From the NCBI RefSeq assembly GCF_042658365.1, contig NZ_JBHSQC010000015.1: DNA of 64,000 nt; one strand, 5' to 3'. The DNA comes from Carnobacterium_A antarcticum. GTDB lineage: Bacteria > Bacillota > Bacilli > Lactobacillales > Carnobacteriaceae. The notes beneath the pieces are model-generated. The model was given only the letters and a program-made list of their open reading frames with translations, was not told the origin of the DNA and did not search any database. The position numbers and the translations under genes are program-made. Position 1 is the first letter of the stretch. The number at the start of each line of letters is the position of its first letter. Positions 1-9,120 of this stretch are shown here, piece after piece.

Positions 1-1341
1 AAATCAGAAGCAGGGTTTACCTCTTTGCTGGGTTACTTGGTATTTATCAATGCAATGAACAAATTTATGGAACTAAAAGGAATTTTAGTTGAAGCAGACT
101 CATTACAAGGAACTGGACAATCATTAGTTATGGGTGTTCAAGTACTGGATATGGGTGTTTTCTTGGGGATCATCTTAGGAATCGTGACCGCATTCGTTCA
201 TAATAAATTTGCGGATAAAGAATTTAACAACGCTTTCCAAATCTATGGCGGTTCTCGATTTGTCTTTATTGTCTTGATTCCAGTTGTGGTCTTATTAGCA
301 ATTGCGTTTACTTATATTTGGCCCTTCTTCCAAAACGGAATTAACAGTTTAGGAACATTGATCAATCAAAGTGGAAACTTCGGTATTTTCTTATACGGTA
401 CATTAGAACGCTTGTTGATCCCAACGGGTTTGCATCATTTAGTGTACACACCGTTCTTGTATACTTCGTTAGGCGGAATTCAGGAAGTGGGAGGACAACT
501 GCTAGAAGGAGCAAGAAATATTTATTATGCTGAAATTGCTGATCCAAGTGTAAGCGTTCTTTCTCCAAGCGTTATCTGGGATGCGCGTGGTATTTCTAAA
601 ATGTTTGGTTTGATCGGTGCCTGTTTAGCCATGTACCAAACAGCTAGTCCTGAAAATAAAGGAAAAGCTAAAGCCATTTTGATACCAGCTGTTGTGACGT
701 CATTTATTGCTGGTGTTACAGAACCAATTGAATTCTCGTTCATGTTTATCGCACCTCTTTTATTTGTTATTCATGCGGTGTTTAGCGGACTAAGTATGGT
801 CGTTCTGAATCTCTTAAATGTTAGAGCTATCGGGCCGAATGGGTTTATTGATTTCTTATTATACAATTTGCCATTGGGAATCGAAAAGACCGGCTGGCCA
901 ATGTATATTTTAGTTGGACTTCTGTTCTTTGTTCTTTACTATGTTACTTTCCGCTTTTTGATTTTGAAATTCAATTTTAAAACGATCGGACGCGAAGAAG
1001 CCGGCCAGGAAACAAAATTGTACTCTAAAAAAGAATACAATGAAGTAAAAGGCAAAAAAACTGCTGGTGTTCAACCTCAAGAAGGAACCGGCATGGCCAG
1101 TATTATTGTCAATGCCTTAGGAGGCGCGGGAAATATCAATACAGTAACCAACTGTTATACGAGGTTAAGGCTAACGCTGAATGAGCCTGGGATGGTTGAT
1201 GAAGCTATTTTGAAAAATGAAACGGGAGCTAGCGGGGTCATCATTAAAGACCAAAATGTTCAAGTGGTTTATGGACTGCAAGTCAATAGTGTTAGAAAAT
1301 CTGTAGACCAGTACTTAGGCAGAGAAGAAGACGATGAATAG
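1..1341 (+). CDS. malP: PTS maltose/alpha-glucoside transporter EIICB (5' truncated by window)
   Basis: The reading frame is open to the window edge, so the N terminus is missing; 446 codons remain. The protein imports and phosphorylates a sugar at the membrane. The first ~330 residues are hydrophobic EIIC segments of the glucose superfamily, including 'GVTEPIEFSFMFIAP'. After a charged linker, an EIIB domain follows from about residue 360, whose 'TNCYTRLRLT' carries the phospho-accepting cysteine. The IIC-IIB order and the GH4 glucosidase 21 bases downstream match the MalP/GlvC type of Bacillus subtilis. No EIIA domain is present, so phosphate must come from a separate EIIA. Sugar specificity is inferred from the neighbour. 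Confidence 0.85.
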   Translation, partial: KSEAGFTSLLGYLVFINAMNKFMELKGILVEADSLQGTGQSLVMGVQVLDMGVFLGIILGIVTAFVHNKFADKEFNNAFQIYGGSRFVFIVLIPVVVLLAIAFTYIWPFFQNGINSLGTLINQSGNFGIFLYGTLERLLIPTGLHHLVYTPFLYTSLGGIQEVGGQLLEGARNIYYAEIADPSVSVLSPSVIWDARGISKMFGLIGACLAMYQTASPENKGKAKAILIPAVVTSFIAGVTEPIEFSFMFIAPLLFVIHAVFSGLSMVVLNLLNVRAIGPNGFIDFLLYNLPLGIEKTGWPMYILVGLLFFVLYYVTFRFLILKFNFKTIGREEAGQETKLYSKKEYNEVKGKKTAGVQPQEGTGMASIIVNALGGAGNINTVTNCYTRLRLTLNEPGMVDEAILKNETGASGVIIKDQNVQVVYGLQVNSVRKSVDQYLGREEDDE

Positions 1342-1362
1342 AAATTAGAAAGGAAGATATAA

Positions 1363-2688
1363 ATGAAGAATTTTTCAGTAGTGATTGCAGGAGGCGGAAG
1401 TACATTTACGCCAGGAATCGTCATGATGATGTTGGATAATTTAGATAGATTCCCAATCAGAACATTAAAATTATACGATAATGATGAAGCAAGACAAGCT
1501 GTTTTAGGAGAAGCGTTGGCAATCTTATTAAAAGAACAAGCACCAGAAATCGACTTTTCTTATACAACGGACCCTGAAGAAGCCTTTACGGATATGGACT
1601 TTTGTATGGCTCATATTCGGGTAGGAAAATACGCGATGCGTGAACAAGATGAAAAAATACCATTAAAACATGGGGTTGTCGGACAAGAAACATGTGGTCC
1701 TGGAGGCATTGCTTACGGAATGCGAAGCATAGGCGGCATGCTGGAAATTATTGATTACATGGAAAGGTATTCGCCAGATTGCTGGATGTTGAACTATTCT
1801 AATCCAGCAGCTATTGTTGCTGAAGCATGTCGTGTGCTTCGTCCAACGGCTAAAGTATTGAATATTTGTGATATGCCGGTTGGAACATTAAGAAGAATGT
1901 CTCAAATCATTGGCAAACAACCTGAAGATCTAGAAGTTCGGTACTTTGGATTAAATCATTTTGGCTGGTGGACAAGTGTGAAAGACAAGGAAGGGCATGA
2001 ATATTTGCCGCAAATCCGCGAGTATGTTGCAGAGAATGGTTATTTGACTCAGGTAGAAGTTGATACGCAACACATGGATCAAAGCTGGCAAGAGACCCAT
2101 AAAAAAGCCAAAGACCTCTTAGCTGTTAATCCAAGGTACTTGCCAAACACTTATTTAAAATATTACCTTTACCCTGATTACGAAGTAGAACATTCAGATT
2201 GCACGTATACTCGGGCGAATGAAGTAATGGATGGACGAGAAAAAACGGTCTTTACAGCTGCTAAAAACATTATTGAAAAGGGAACAGCTGAAAATAGCGG
2301 CTTTACAATTGATAGCCACGCTTCGTTTATCGTGGATTTAGCAAGAGCGATTGCGTTTAATACGCATGAAAGAATGCTGATGATCGTAGAAAATAATGGA
2401 GCGATTGCAAACTTTGATGACGACGCTATGGTAGAAGTACCTTGTATTGTAGGCACTGACGGACCAGAGCCGTTAGCTCAAGGGAAAATCCCACCATTTG
2501 AAAAAGCTTTGATGCATCAACAAGTAACCGTAGAAAAGCTAGTTGTAGCAGCCTATATCGAAGGCAGTTATCAAAAACTATGGCAAGCTCTAACGCTATC
2601 CAAAATGATCCCTAGTGCAAAAGTAGCAAAAGATGTACTGGATGATTTAATTGAAGCCAACAAAGGATTTTGGCCAGAACTAAAATAA
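1363..2688 (+). CDS. malA: 6-phospho-alpha-glucosidase (GH4), maltose-6'-phosphate hydrolase
   Basis: A 441-aa cytoplasmic glycoside hydrolase family 4 enzyme that splits maltose-6'-phosphate into glucose and glucose-6-phosphate. GH4 enzymes use NAD+ and a divalent metal in a redox elimination mechanism. The N terminus has the NAD-binding 'IAGGGSTFTPGI'; 'NICDMPVGT' and 'GLNHFGWW' contain conserved metal and substrate ligands, and 'GQETCGPGG' is typical of the alpha-glucosidase branch. Length is normal. The start is ATG 1363 behind AGAAAGGA. It is co-transcribed with the upstream PTS gene and ends at a strong terminator, so it is the last gene of that operon. GlvA/MalH is the closest named type. 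Confidence 0.92.
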   Translation: MKNFSVVIAGGGSTFTPGIVMMMLDNLDRFPIRTLKLYDNDEARQAVLGEALAILLKEQAPEIDFSYTTDPEEAFTDMDFCMAHIRVGKYAMREQDEKIPLKHGVVGQETCGPGGIAYGMRSIGGMLEIIDYMERYSPDCWMLNYSNPAAIVAEACRVLRPTAKVLNICDMPVGTLRRMSQIIGKQPEDLEVRYFGLNHFGWWTSVKDKEGHEYLPQIREYVAENGYLTQVEVDTQHMDQSWQETHKKAKDLLAVNPRYLPNTYLKYYLYPDYEVEHSDCTYTRANEVMDGREKTVFTAAKNIIEKGTAENSGFTIDSHASFIVDLARAIAFNTHERMLMIVENNGAIANFDDDAMVEVPCIVGTDGPEPLAQGKIPPFEKALMHQQVTVEKLVVAAYIEGSYQKLWQALTLSKMIPSAKVAKDVLDDLIEANKGFWPELK

Positions 2689-2700
2689 GATAATTAGTTA

Positions 2701-2741
2701 AGACAAGAAAAGCGGGTTTGCTCCGCTTTTCTTGTCTTTTT
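2701..2741 (+). terminator. Intrinsic terminator of the maltose PTS operon
   Basis: A perfect 15-bp stem (AGACAAGAAAAGCGG with its complement), 7-base loop and a T run, 12 bases after the glucosidase stop codon. Confidence 0.9.
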
Positions 2742-2799
2742 CAATTTATAAAGTACTCACGAGCAATGAAACTGTGTTCCTATTTATAATCCTATTTAA

Positions 2800-2829
2800 T
2801 TGGAAACCTTGGAGCAAAACTTATACAAT
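2800..2829 (+). promoter_or_regulatory. Putative promoter of the 68-aa membrane protein
   Basis: TTGGAA (2800-2805), 18-base spacer, TACAAT (2824-2829), about 60 bases upstream of the small gene at 2892. Read by eye only. Confidence 0.4.
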
Positions 2830-2891
2830 AGAAGCAGGAGAAAATACTGGAGACAATTAAGGCAACTTGGACAAAAAAGGGGTACAATCAA

Positions 2892-3098
2892 ATGGATATG
2901 AGAGATGTGAAAAAAGCGACTAGTGTATTGACCAGCGTAGTAGGTGTAACGATCGTTGCATATGGTATTTTCTTATTGACTGAAAGAAAAGATCCTCCAC
3001 TAGAACCAAAACCGCCGTCTTCAATAGAATCCTTTAGGGAAGAAAGCAGAGAAAAAGCAGCATCTGAAAAAAATGATAAAGCATCTTCAACGAATTGA
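2892..3098 (+). CDS. Small single-pass membrane protein, function unknown
   Basis: A 68-aa protein. Residues ~10-29 (centre 'VVGVTIVAYGIFLLT') form one membrane segment, followed by a charged, proline-containing tail of ~38 residues rich in Glu, Lys and Ser. AAAAAAGGGG sits 9 bases before ATG 2892; an in-frame ATG at 2898 is possible. It has its own putative promoter and stands alone between the maltose and glycine cleavage operons. I do not recognise a family. The N terminus is too short for an exported domain; orientation is unresolved. Confidence 0.6.
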   Translation: MDMRDVKKATSVLTSVVGVTIVAYGIFLLTERKDPPLEPKPPSSIESFREESREKAASEKNDKASSTN

Positions 3099-3295
3099 AA
3101 AATAGCGAGGCATAAAAGCGTTCTTTAAAGGGAATTTAAAAGGAAGACCAATCCTAATTTTAAATAGGTTAATTCAACGATAACCTTTAATAAACCGAAG
3201 ATTTGAATTATAATTTACTTGAAGAACAAAATGTGTCTTGCTATTGATGTTTAAGTTACATAGTAAATTTTTTAACTAACGGAAGGAGCGAAATA
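3099..3295. other. Leader region before the glycine cleavage operon, no glycine riboswitch
   Basis: Holds a hairpin-capable repeat AGGTTA (3166-3171) / TAACCT (3181-3186) and a -10-like TATAAT at 3209-3214 without a convincing -35. The conserved tandem aptamer core of glycine riboswitches is not recognisable. Confidence 0.4.
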
Positions 3296-4405
3296 ATGTC
3301 TTCAGAAACCACATTAAAACAAACGCCAATGTTTGAATACTATAAGAAACAAGGGGTTAAATTAATTGATTTTGGTGGCTGGGCGATGCCAATCCAGTTT
3401 ACAGGTATTATTGAAGAACATAAGGCAGTGCGCAGTCATGCCGGTTTATTTGATGCTTCTCATATGGGAGAGTTTTTAATTGAAGGAAAAGATGCAGAGT
3501 CTTATTTGAACCATCTCTTGACTAATGATGTAACCCAAGTAGCACTAAACCAAGCACAATACCATGCGATGTGTTATCCGGACGGAGGAACGATTGATGA
3601 TTTGATTCTTTCAAAACTAGCAGAAAACCGTTATTTGATCACAACCAACGCCGGCAATACTGAAAAAGATTTCAAATGGATGCAAGAGCATTTGACGGGT
3701 GACGTGAAACTTGAAGACTATTCTGATTCGATTGGGTTACTGGCATTGCAAGGACCGTCTGCCGAAAGTATTTTACAAAAATTAACAGATGTTGATTTAG
3801 GTGTCATAGGTTCCTTTCGTTTTGTCCAACAAGCAACGGTAGCAGGGATCGAAAATGTTTTAATTTCTCGAACAGGGTACACTGGCGAAGAAGGATTTGA
3901 GTTGTATGTAGAAGCTGTTCAAACAGAGAATCTGTGGCGCCAATTGGTTGAGGTGGGAGAAGTTGAAGGATTAAAACCATGCGGACTGGGTTCTCGAGAT
4001 ACATTGCGTTTGGAAGCGGCGCTTTCGCTTTACGGACATGAATTATCAGCAGAAATCACACCACTGCAAGCTGGCATCGGTTTTGCTGTGAAAATCAAAA
4101 AGGACAGTGATTTTATTGGGAAAACGGTTCTTGCAGTTCAACGAGAGAGCGGAGTGAAGAAAAAAATCAGAGGATTTGAATTGACAGGTAAAGGAATTGC
4201 ACGTGAAGGCTGCAAAGTTTATACTGAATCCGGCAAAGAAATTGGCGTAGTGACTTCCGGAACACGGTCTCCTTCTTTAGGGAAAAGCATTGGATTAGCG
4301 TTGTTGGATGCCGCTGAAAGCAACTTTGGAACATCTATAAAAGTTGAAGTGCGCAATAAACTGGTAGATGCACTAGTAATGAAAACGCCTTTTTATCGCA
4401 GATAG
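3296..4405 (+). CDS. gcvT: Glycine cleavage system T protein (aminomethyltransferase)
   Basis: A 369-aa cytosolic enzyme. It takes the aminomethyl group from lipoyl-GcvH, gives its carbon to tetrahydrofolate as methylene-THF and releases ammonia. 'GGWAMPIQFTGI', 'GLFDASHMGEF' and 'SRTGYTGEEGFELY' are hallmark GcvT segments of the folate-binding domain; a C-terminal beta-barrel domain follows from about residue 285. Length is typical. AAGGAG lies 7 bases before ATG 3296. First gene of gcvT-gcvH-gcvPA-gcvPB. The L protein (dihydrolipoamide dehydrogenase) is not in the cluster and is presumably shared with another 2-oxoacid dehydrogenase complex. Confidence 0.96.
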   Translation: MSSETTLKQTPMFEYYKKQGVKLIDFGGWAMPIQFTGIIEEHKAVRSHAGLFDASHMGEFLIEGKDAESYLNHLLTNDVTQVALNQAQYHAMCYPDGGTIDDLILSKLAENRYLITTNAGNTEKDFKWMQEHLTGDVKLEDYSDSIGLLALQGPSAESILQKLTDVDLGVIGSFRFVQQATVAGIENVLISRTGYTGEEGFELYVEAVQTENLWRQLVEVGEVEGLKPCGLGSRDTLRLEAALSLYGHELSAEITPLQAGIGFAVKIKKDSDFIGKTVLAVQRESGVKKKIRGFELTGKGIAREGCKVYTESGKEIGVVTSGTRSPSLGKSIGLALLDAAESNFGTSIKVEVRNKLVDALVMKTPFYRR

Positions 4406-4480
4406 AACAATAAAATAAATTGTTTTTGAGTAGAGATAAAACATTGACTAAAATTTGATAATAAAAGAGGAGAAATGAAA

Positions 4481-4900
4481 ATGACTGAAAACGATATGAA
4501 AAGATACTATACAGAAGAACACGAATGGGTGATGCCGATCGGAAAAGATAAAATACGTTTAGGTATCACTGAATATGCGGCGAAAGAGTTAGGGGACGTT
4601 GTTTATGTAGAGTTGCCTGAAGCAGACAGCAGCGTTAGTGCAGGAGACGAAGTGGGGACTGTTGAATCAACAAAATCGGCTTCCGTTATCTTCTCGCCTG
4701 TTTCTGGAAAAATTGTAGCTGTTAATGAAGAACTAGAAGATGCTCCTGAATTAGTCAACGAAGGACCGTTTAAAGAAGGCTGGATGTCTGAAATTGAATT
4801 GTCTGATGCAAGTGAACTTGAGGAACTGCTGAGTGAAGAAGACTATGCTGCATTAATTGCTGAATTGGCAGAAGATGAAGCGAACGCAGAGGAGGAATAA
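4481..4900 (+). CDS. gcvH: Glycine cleavage system H protein (lipoyl carrier)
   Basis: The lipoylated shuttle protein of the system. The lipoyl lysine sits in 'VGTVESTKSASVIF', with the conserved 'EEHEWV' near the N terminus and 'EGPFKEGWM' after the lipoyl hairpin. The start was set by spacing: GAGGAG (4467-4472) is 8 bases from ATG 4481 but only 2 from ATG 4475, giving 139 aa. That is slightly long for the family (usually ~125-130); the excess is a strongly acidic C-terminal tail ending 'AEDEANAEEE'. The gcvPA ribosome site lies inside the last codons, so translation is probably coupled. Confidence 0.94.
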   Translation: MTENDMKRYYTEEHEWVMPIGKDKIRLGITEYAAKELGDVVYVELPEADSSVSAGDEVGTVESTKSASVIFSPVSGKIVAVNEELEDAPELVNEGPFKEGWMSEIELSDASELEELLSEEDYAALIAELAEDEANAEEE

Positions 4901-4902
4901 CT

Positions 4903-6252
4903 GTGGGAAATGATTTTAGATACCTGCCGGATACGCAGCAAGATCAAGAAGAGATGCTGGCAGCCCTAGAGATTTCATCAATTGCTGAACTGTTTGCTGA
5001 TGTCCCTGCTGATATTCGCCTAACAGAAGATCTAGCTATTCCAGCAGCTGTTCATGAATCTGCTTTAATGAAAAAAATGGAGCAGCTCGCGAATAAAAAC
5101 AGCCATACGAATGGTTTTTCGCTGTTTTTAGGAGCTGGAACTTATGACCACTATATTCCAAGCGTAGTCGATCATGTGATTTCACGATCTGAATTTTATA
5201 CAGCTTACACCCCTTATCAAGCAGAAGCCAGTCAAGGAGAACTGCAAGCTATTTTTGAATTCCAAACAATGGTCTGTGAATTGACGGGAATGGATGCTGC
5301 TAACTCATCATTATACGATGGGTTCACATCGATCGGAGAAGCGGCAACACTGGCTGTTCGAACAACTAAGCGTTCTAAAGTGGTCATTTCGAGAGGTGTC
5401 CATCCACAAGGCCGTGAAGTACTAAAAACCGTCTCTGGAGGATTCGATTATCAAATGGAAGAAGCTGTGTTAAGCAATGATATAACCGATTTAACTGCAT
5501 TGAAAGCACAAGTGACTTCAGATACAGCCGCTATTATTGTGCAATACCCGAACTTTTTTGGTTCAGTTGAAGATTTAGCAGAGATCAAAGCTATTGCTGA
5601 AACGCAAAAAGCGTTATTGATCGTTGTTGCAAACCCATTAGCATTGGCTTTATTGGAAGCACCCGGAAATTTAGGAGCCGATATTGTTGTGGGGGACATG
5701 CAGCCAATGGGCTTAGCCATGTCATTTGGAGGACCGCATTGCGGTTATTTTGCTGTCAAGAAAAAATACATTCGCAAACTGCCTGGACGTATTGTCGGGC
5801 AATCGGTAGATAAAGAGGGCAAACGCGGATTTGTCTTGACCTTGCAAACACGAGAACAACACATCAAACGCGAAAAAGCAACGTCGAATATGAGTTCCAA
5901 CCAAGCTTTGAATGCATTAGCTTCAGCTGTATTTATGTCAGCATTAGGAAAAGAAGGCATTCAAAAAATGGCTCAGTTGAATATCGAAAAAGCTGATTAT
6001 ATGGCAAAACGGCTACAAGAAAAAGGCTTTGCCATTAATAACCAGGCTCCATTTTTCAATGAATTCGTCGTTGAATTGCCTTTTTCAGTACGGCAAACCA
6101 ATGAAAAACTGCTTGAACACAAAATGATCGGCGGATATGATTTAGAATCAGAGTATGGATTCAAAAATCATATGTTGGTAGCTGTGACGGAACAACGAAC
6201 CAAAGAAGAAATAGATGGATTTGTTGAGGTACTGGAAGGGATGATAAATTGA
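4903..6252 (+). CDS. gcvPA: Glycine dehydrogenase (decarboxylating) subunit 1
   Basis: A 449-aa N-terminal half of the split PLP-dependent P protein, which decarboxylates glycine and loads the aminomethyl group on GcvH. 'RYLPDTQQDQEEML' at the start, 'FLGAGTYDHYIPSVVDH', 'YTPYQAEASQGELQA' and 'GGPHCGYFA' are characteristic. The start is GTG 4903, 7 bases after GGAGG located in the gcvH 3' end. Its TGA shares its last base with the ATG of gcvPB. PLP is bound by the partner subunit. Both subunits are needed for an alpha2-beta2 enzyme. Confidence 0.96.
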   Translation: MGNDFRYLPDTQQDQEEMLAALEISSIAELFADVPADIRLTEDLAIPAAVHESALMKKMEQLANKNSHTNGFSLFLGAGTYDHYIPSVVDHVISRSEFYTAYTPYQAEASQGELQAIFEFQTMVCELTGMDAANSSLYDGFTSIGEAATLAVRTTKRSKVVISRGVHPQGREVLKTVSGGFDYQMEEAVLSNDITDLTALKAQVTSDTAAIIVQYPNFFGSVEDLAEIKAIAETQKALLIVVANPLALALLEAPGNLGADIVVGDMQPMGLAMSFGGPHCGYFAVKKKYIRKLPGRIVGQSVDKEGKRGFVLTLQTREQHIKREKATSNMSSNQALNALASAVFMSALGKEGIQKMAQLNIEKADYMAKRLQEKGFAINNQAPFFNEFVVELPFSVRQTNEKLLEHKMIGGYDLESEYGFKNHMLVAVTEQRTKEEIDGFVEVLEGMIN

Positions 6253-7709
6253 TGGACTACAATGACTTGATTTTTGAAATTAGCCAACCGGGTCGAATCG
6301 CTTCTAGTCTTCCTGAAAGCGATGTAGCTTCAATTGATTTGACAGCTAAATTTCCCGCGCATTTGGTTCGCAAAGCGCCTGCAGAATTGCCGGAAGTTTC
6401 AGAACCGCAATTGATGCGCCACTATACGGCTTTATCGAATAAAAATTTTGGTGTAGATAATGGTTTCTATCCTTTAGGCTCTTGTACAATGAAGTACAAT
6501 CCGAAGATTAATGAAGACGTCGCACGTTTAGCTGGGTTTGCCAAGATCCACCCGTTCCAACCGGCTGAAACGGTGCAAGGCGCCTTTGAATTGATGTATG
6601 AGCTACAAGAAGATTTAAAAGTTATTTCTGGTATGGATGCCATCTCATTGCAGCCTGCTGCCGGAGCACAGGGCGAGTGGACTGGGTTGATCATGATGAA
6701 AGCCTTTCATCAAAAAAATGGAGATGGGGAGACGAGAACAAAAATTTTGGTGCCTGATTCGGCTCATGGAACCAATCCGTCTAGTGCTTTTATTGCTGGT
6801 TTTGATGTGATCGAAATTCCATCTAATAAAGAAGGTACAGTTGATTTGGAAGAACTGAAGAAACAGGTTGGACCGGATACTGCTGGACTGATGTTGACCA
6901 ATCCAAATACTCTGGGGATATTTGAAAAAGATATTTTAGCGATGTCTGAAATCGTCCATGAAGCAGGCGGCTTGTTGTATTATGACGGAGCAAACTTAAA
7001 TGCGATCATGGGAAAAGTAACGCCTGGAGCAATGGGATTCGATATCGTTCATTTGAATCTGCATAAATCTTTTAGTACACCTCATGGCGGCGGCGGTCCT
7101 GGTTCGGGTCCAGTTGGAGTCAAAGCCTTTTTAGAACCGTACTTGCCGATTCCTCGCATTGAAAGAAAAGGTGAACAATTTGGCTTAGCAGAAAATTATC
7201 CTCTGTCAATCGGACGTGTTAAAGGCTATTTTGGCAACTTTGGAGTGAATGTTCGTGCTTATACGTATATCCGTACAATGGGGCCTGTTGGGCTGCGTCA
7301 AGTAGCGGAAAGCGCTGTGCTGCACGCTAATTACTTGCGCAAACGACTAGAGCCGTATTTTGATGTCTCGCATAAACAGTTTTGCAAACACGAATTTGTT
7401 TTGTCTGGTTTAAGACAAAAGAAACTCGGAGTTCGCACGATGGATATGGCAAAACGTTTATTGGACTTTGGGTACTATGCTCCGACAGTCTACTTCCCAT
7501 TGATTGTAGAAGAAGCGATGATGATCGAACCAACTGAAACTGAAACCAAAGAAACGTTGGATGCTTTTGCAGATACGCTGATCCAAATTGCTAAAGAAGT
7601 TGAAGAAACGCCGGAAGTTGTTTTGGAAGCTCCGCATCAAACATTTGTTAAACGGATGGATGAAGTACAAGCTGCTAGAAAATTAATCTTAACGTATAAA
7701 AAAGAATAA
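6252..7709 (+). CDS. gcvPB: Glycine dehydrogenase (decarboxylating) subunit 2
   Basis: A 485-aa PLP-binding half of the split P protein. 'HLNLHKSFSTPHGGGGPGSG' contains the Schiff-base lysine; 'YPLGSCTMKYNPK' and 'DSAHGTNPSSA' are family signatures. I chose ATG 6252, which overlaps the gcvPA stop (TGATG). A TTG at 6249, one codon earlier, would fit the GGAAGGG site equally well, but the homologous proteins begin near this Met. Last gene of the operon, ending at a bidirectional terminator. Confidence 0.95.
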   Translation: MDYNDLIFEISQPGRIASSLPESDVASIDLTAKFPAHLVRKAPAELPEVSEPQLMRHYTALSNKNFGVDNGFYPLGSCTMKYNPKINEDVARLAGFAKIHPFQPAETVQGAFELMYELQEDLKVISGMDAISLQPAAGAQGEWTGLIMMKAFHQKNGDGETRTKILVPDSAHGTNPSSAFIAGFDVIEIPSNKEGTVDLEELKKQVGPDTAGLMLTNPNTLGIFEKDILAMSEIVHEAGGLLYYDGANLNAIMGKVTPGAMGFDIVHLNLHKSFSTPHGGGGPGSGPVGVKAFLEPYLPIPRIERKGEQFGLAENYPLSIGRVKGYFGNFGVNVRAYTYIRTMGPVGLRQVAESAVLHANYLRKRLEPYFDVSHKQFCKHEFVLSGLRQKKLGVRTMDMAKRLLDFGYYAPTVYFPLIVEEAMMIEPTETETKETLDAFADTLIQIAKEVEETPEVVLEAPHQTFVKRMDEVQAARKLILTYKKE

Positions 7710-7757
7710 AGAATAGAGCTCTCTCAAACTAAAAGTTGAGAGAGCTCTATTCTGTTT
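7710..7757. terminator. Bidirectional terminator between gcvPB and the GlcD-type gene
   Basis: An 18-bp perfect inverted repeat (7710-7727 with 7736-7753) and an 8-base loop. T-rich sequence follows it on the plus strand and on the minus strand (complement of 7697-7709), so it can serve both converging genes. Confidence 0.88.
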
Positions 7758-9120
7758 AAATCACTTTAGATGGGTTCAAGCGCCCATCTGGATCGAAGAC
7801 TTTTTTGATTTGGCGCATAAAATTCAAATAATTAGGATCGAACATTTTTTCGAAATGGCGTTTTTTGATAATACCAATGCCGTGTTCAGCAGAAGGCAAG
7901 CCGCCAAGTTCTTTTATTTTAGCGTACAACAAGTCCAAGACCTCATCGCGTTTGGTTTCCCATTCTGTTTGGTCAGTGATATCGCCACGTGTTACACACG
8001 TATGCAAATTCCCGTCACCAGCATGTCCAAAGCTGATCATTTTCAAGCCGCTATTTGCTTCAAGGTCTTTGGTGTACTGGTAAAGAGTTGAAATGTGGTT
8101 GATCGGAACCGATTCATCAAGAGTTACTTGTTCCGTATAGTTCACTACGGCAGTCAACAGTTTATCTCGCAACAACCAAGCCGTTTCTTCCAGCAGCGGA
8201 TCCGTTAAAGAAATAAGTTCTACCGCATTATGCGGCAAAATACTGGCTTCGAGCAACGTTACACGGCGCTGGATCGATTCAAAATCATCGCCATCTAATG
8301 TGATCAATAAATAGGATTGACCTTTTTGGCTAGGAAATTTAAGGTTATTTTCTTTTTCGCTTAATTCAATGACATCGCGTTCAAAAAATTCTAATGCAGT
8401 GGGATCAACGCCGTTTTTCAAAATGGTCAAGACAGCATCTGTAGCTTCTCTTAAAGAAGGAAAAGCAGCTACCAAAGATAAGCTGGTTTTAGGCAGTGGA
8501 ATCAGCTTCAATTTGATTTGAGTCGTGATGCCAAGTGTTCCTTCAGAACCAATGAATAAATCTTTCAAATCATAGCCTGAACTGTTTTTGATGTTCAAAC
8601 TGCCTAAACTCAGCTCCTCGCCATTCGCTAAAATGACCTCTAATGCACGGACGTAATCTCTGGTCACGCCGTATTTGACAGCACGCATACCGCCAGCATT
8701 AGTCGCGACATTTCCGCCAATTGACGAATGTTTAGAACCAGGATCAGGAGGATAGAAGTATCCGCGGCTCTCAACGTATTCTTGAATATCTTGCAATAAA
8801 ACTCCAGGTTCTACAGTCAACGTCATCGTTTCTGTATCTAAGTCAAGAATCCGGTTCATTAAGTGTAAATCAATGATCAATTCGCCTTTTACAGGAGAAG
8901 TTGCTCCAGATAACCCCGTTCCAGCACCGCGCGCAATAATCGGTAAATCTTCTTTATTAGCAAATTTAACTAATTCAAGAACTTCTTCTTTTGTTTTAGG
9001 CAATGCCACAGCATAAATCGCATCCGTTAAGCCGACGTATTCATCGTAACGGTAAGTATCGGGTATAGCCTTTCCAGTGAAAATTCGTTCTTCATCTTGA
9101 ATGATGTCTGTTAATAACAT
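7756..9120 (-). CDS. glcD: FAD-linked oxidase of the GlcD type (glycolate / D-2-hydroxyacid dehydrogenase)
   Basis: A 454-aa flavoprotein of the VAO/PCMH fold. The FAD domain contains 'RGAGTGLSGATSPVKG' (residues ~64-79) and 'PGSKHSSIGGNVATNAGG'; the C-terminal half has 'FGHAGDGNLH', 'SAEHGIGIIKK' and the usual ending 'DPDGRLNPSKV'. This family oxidises D-lactate, glycolate or other D-2-hydroxyacids, passing electrons to a quinone or another acceptor; the substrate cannot be read here. It lacks the fused Fe-S domain of longer D-lactate dehydrogenases, and no glcE/glcF partner is adjacent. AAGGAGG precedes the ATG. It converges on the glycine cleavage operon; glycolate could feed glyoxylate and then glycine, but that link is inference. 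Confidence 0.85.
   Translation of the reverse strand: MLLTDIIQDEERIFTGKAIPDTYRYDEYVGLTDAIYAVALPKTKEEVLELVKFANKEDLPIIARGAGTGLSGATSPVKGELIIDLHLMNRILDLDTETMTLTVEPGVLLQDIQEYVESRGYFYPPDPGSKHSSIGGNVATNAGGMRAVKYGVTRDYVRALEVILANGEELSLGSLNIKNSSGYDLKDLFIGSEGTLGITTQIKLKLIPLPKTSLSLVAAFPSLREATDAVLTILKNGVDPTALEFFERDVIELSEKENNLKFPSQKGQSYLLITLDGDDFESIQRRVTLLEASILPHNAVELISLTDPLLEETAWLLRDKLLTAVVNYTEQVTLDESVPINHISTLYQYTKDLEANSGLKMISFGHAGDGNLHTCVTRGDITDQTEWETKRDEVLDLLYAKIKELGGLPSAEHGIGIIKKRHFEKMFDPNYLNFMRQIKKVFDPDGRLNPSKVI

Noticed and set aside
3099..3295. Glycine riboswitch before gcvT
   Set aside because: The tandem aptamer cores are not recognisable; only a weak dyad is present.
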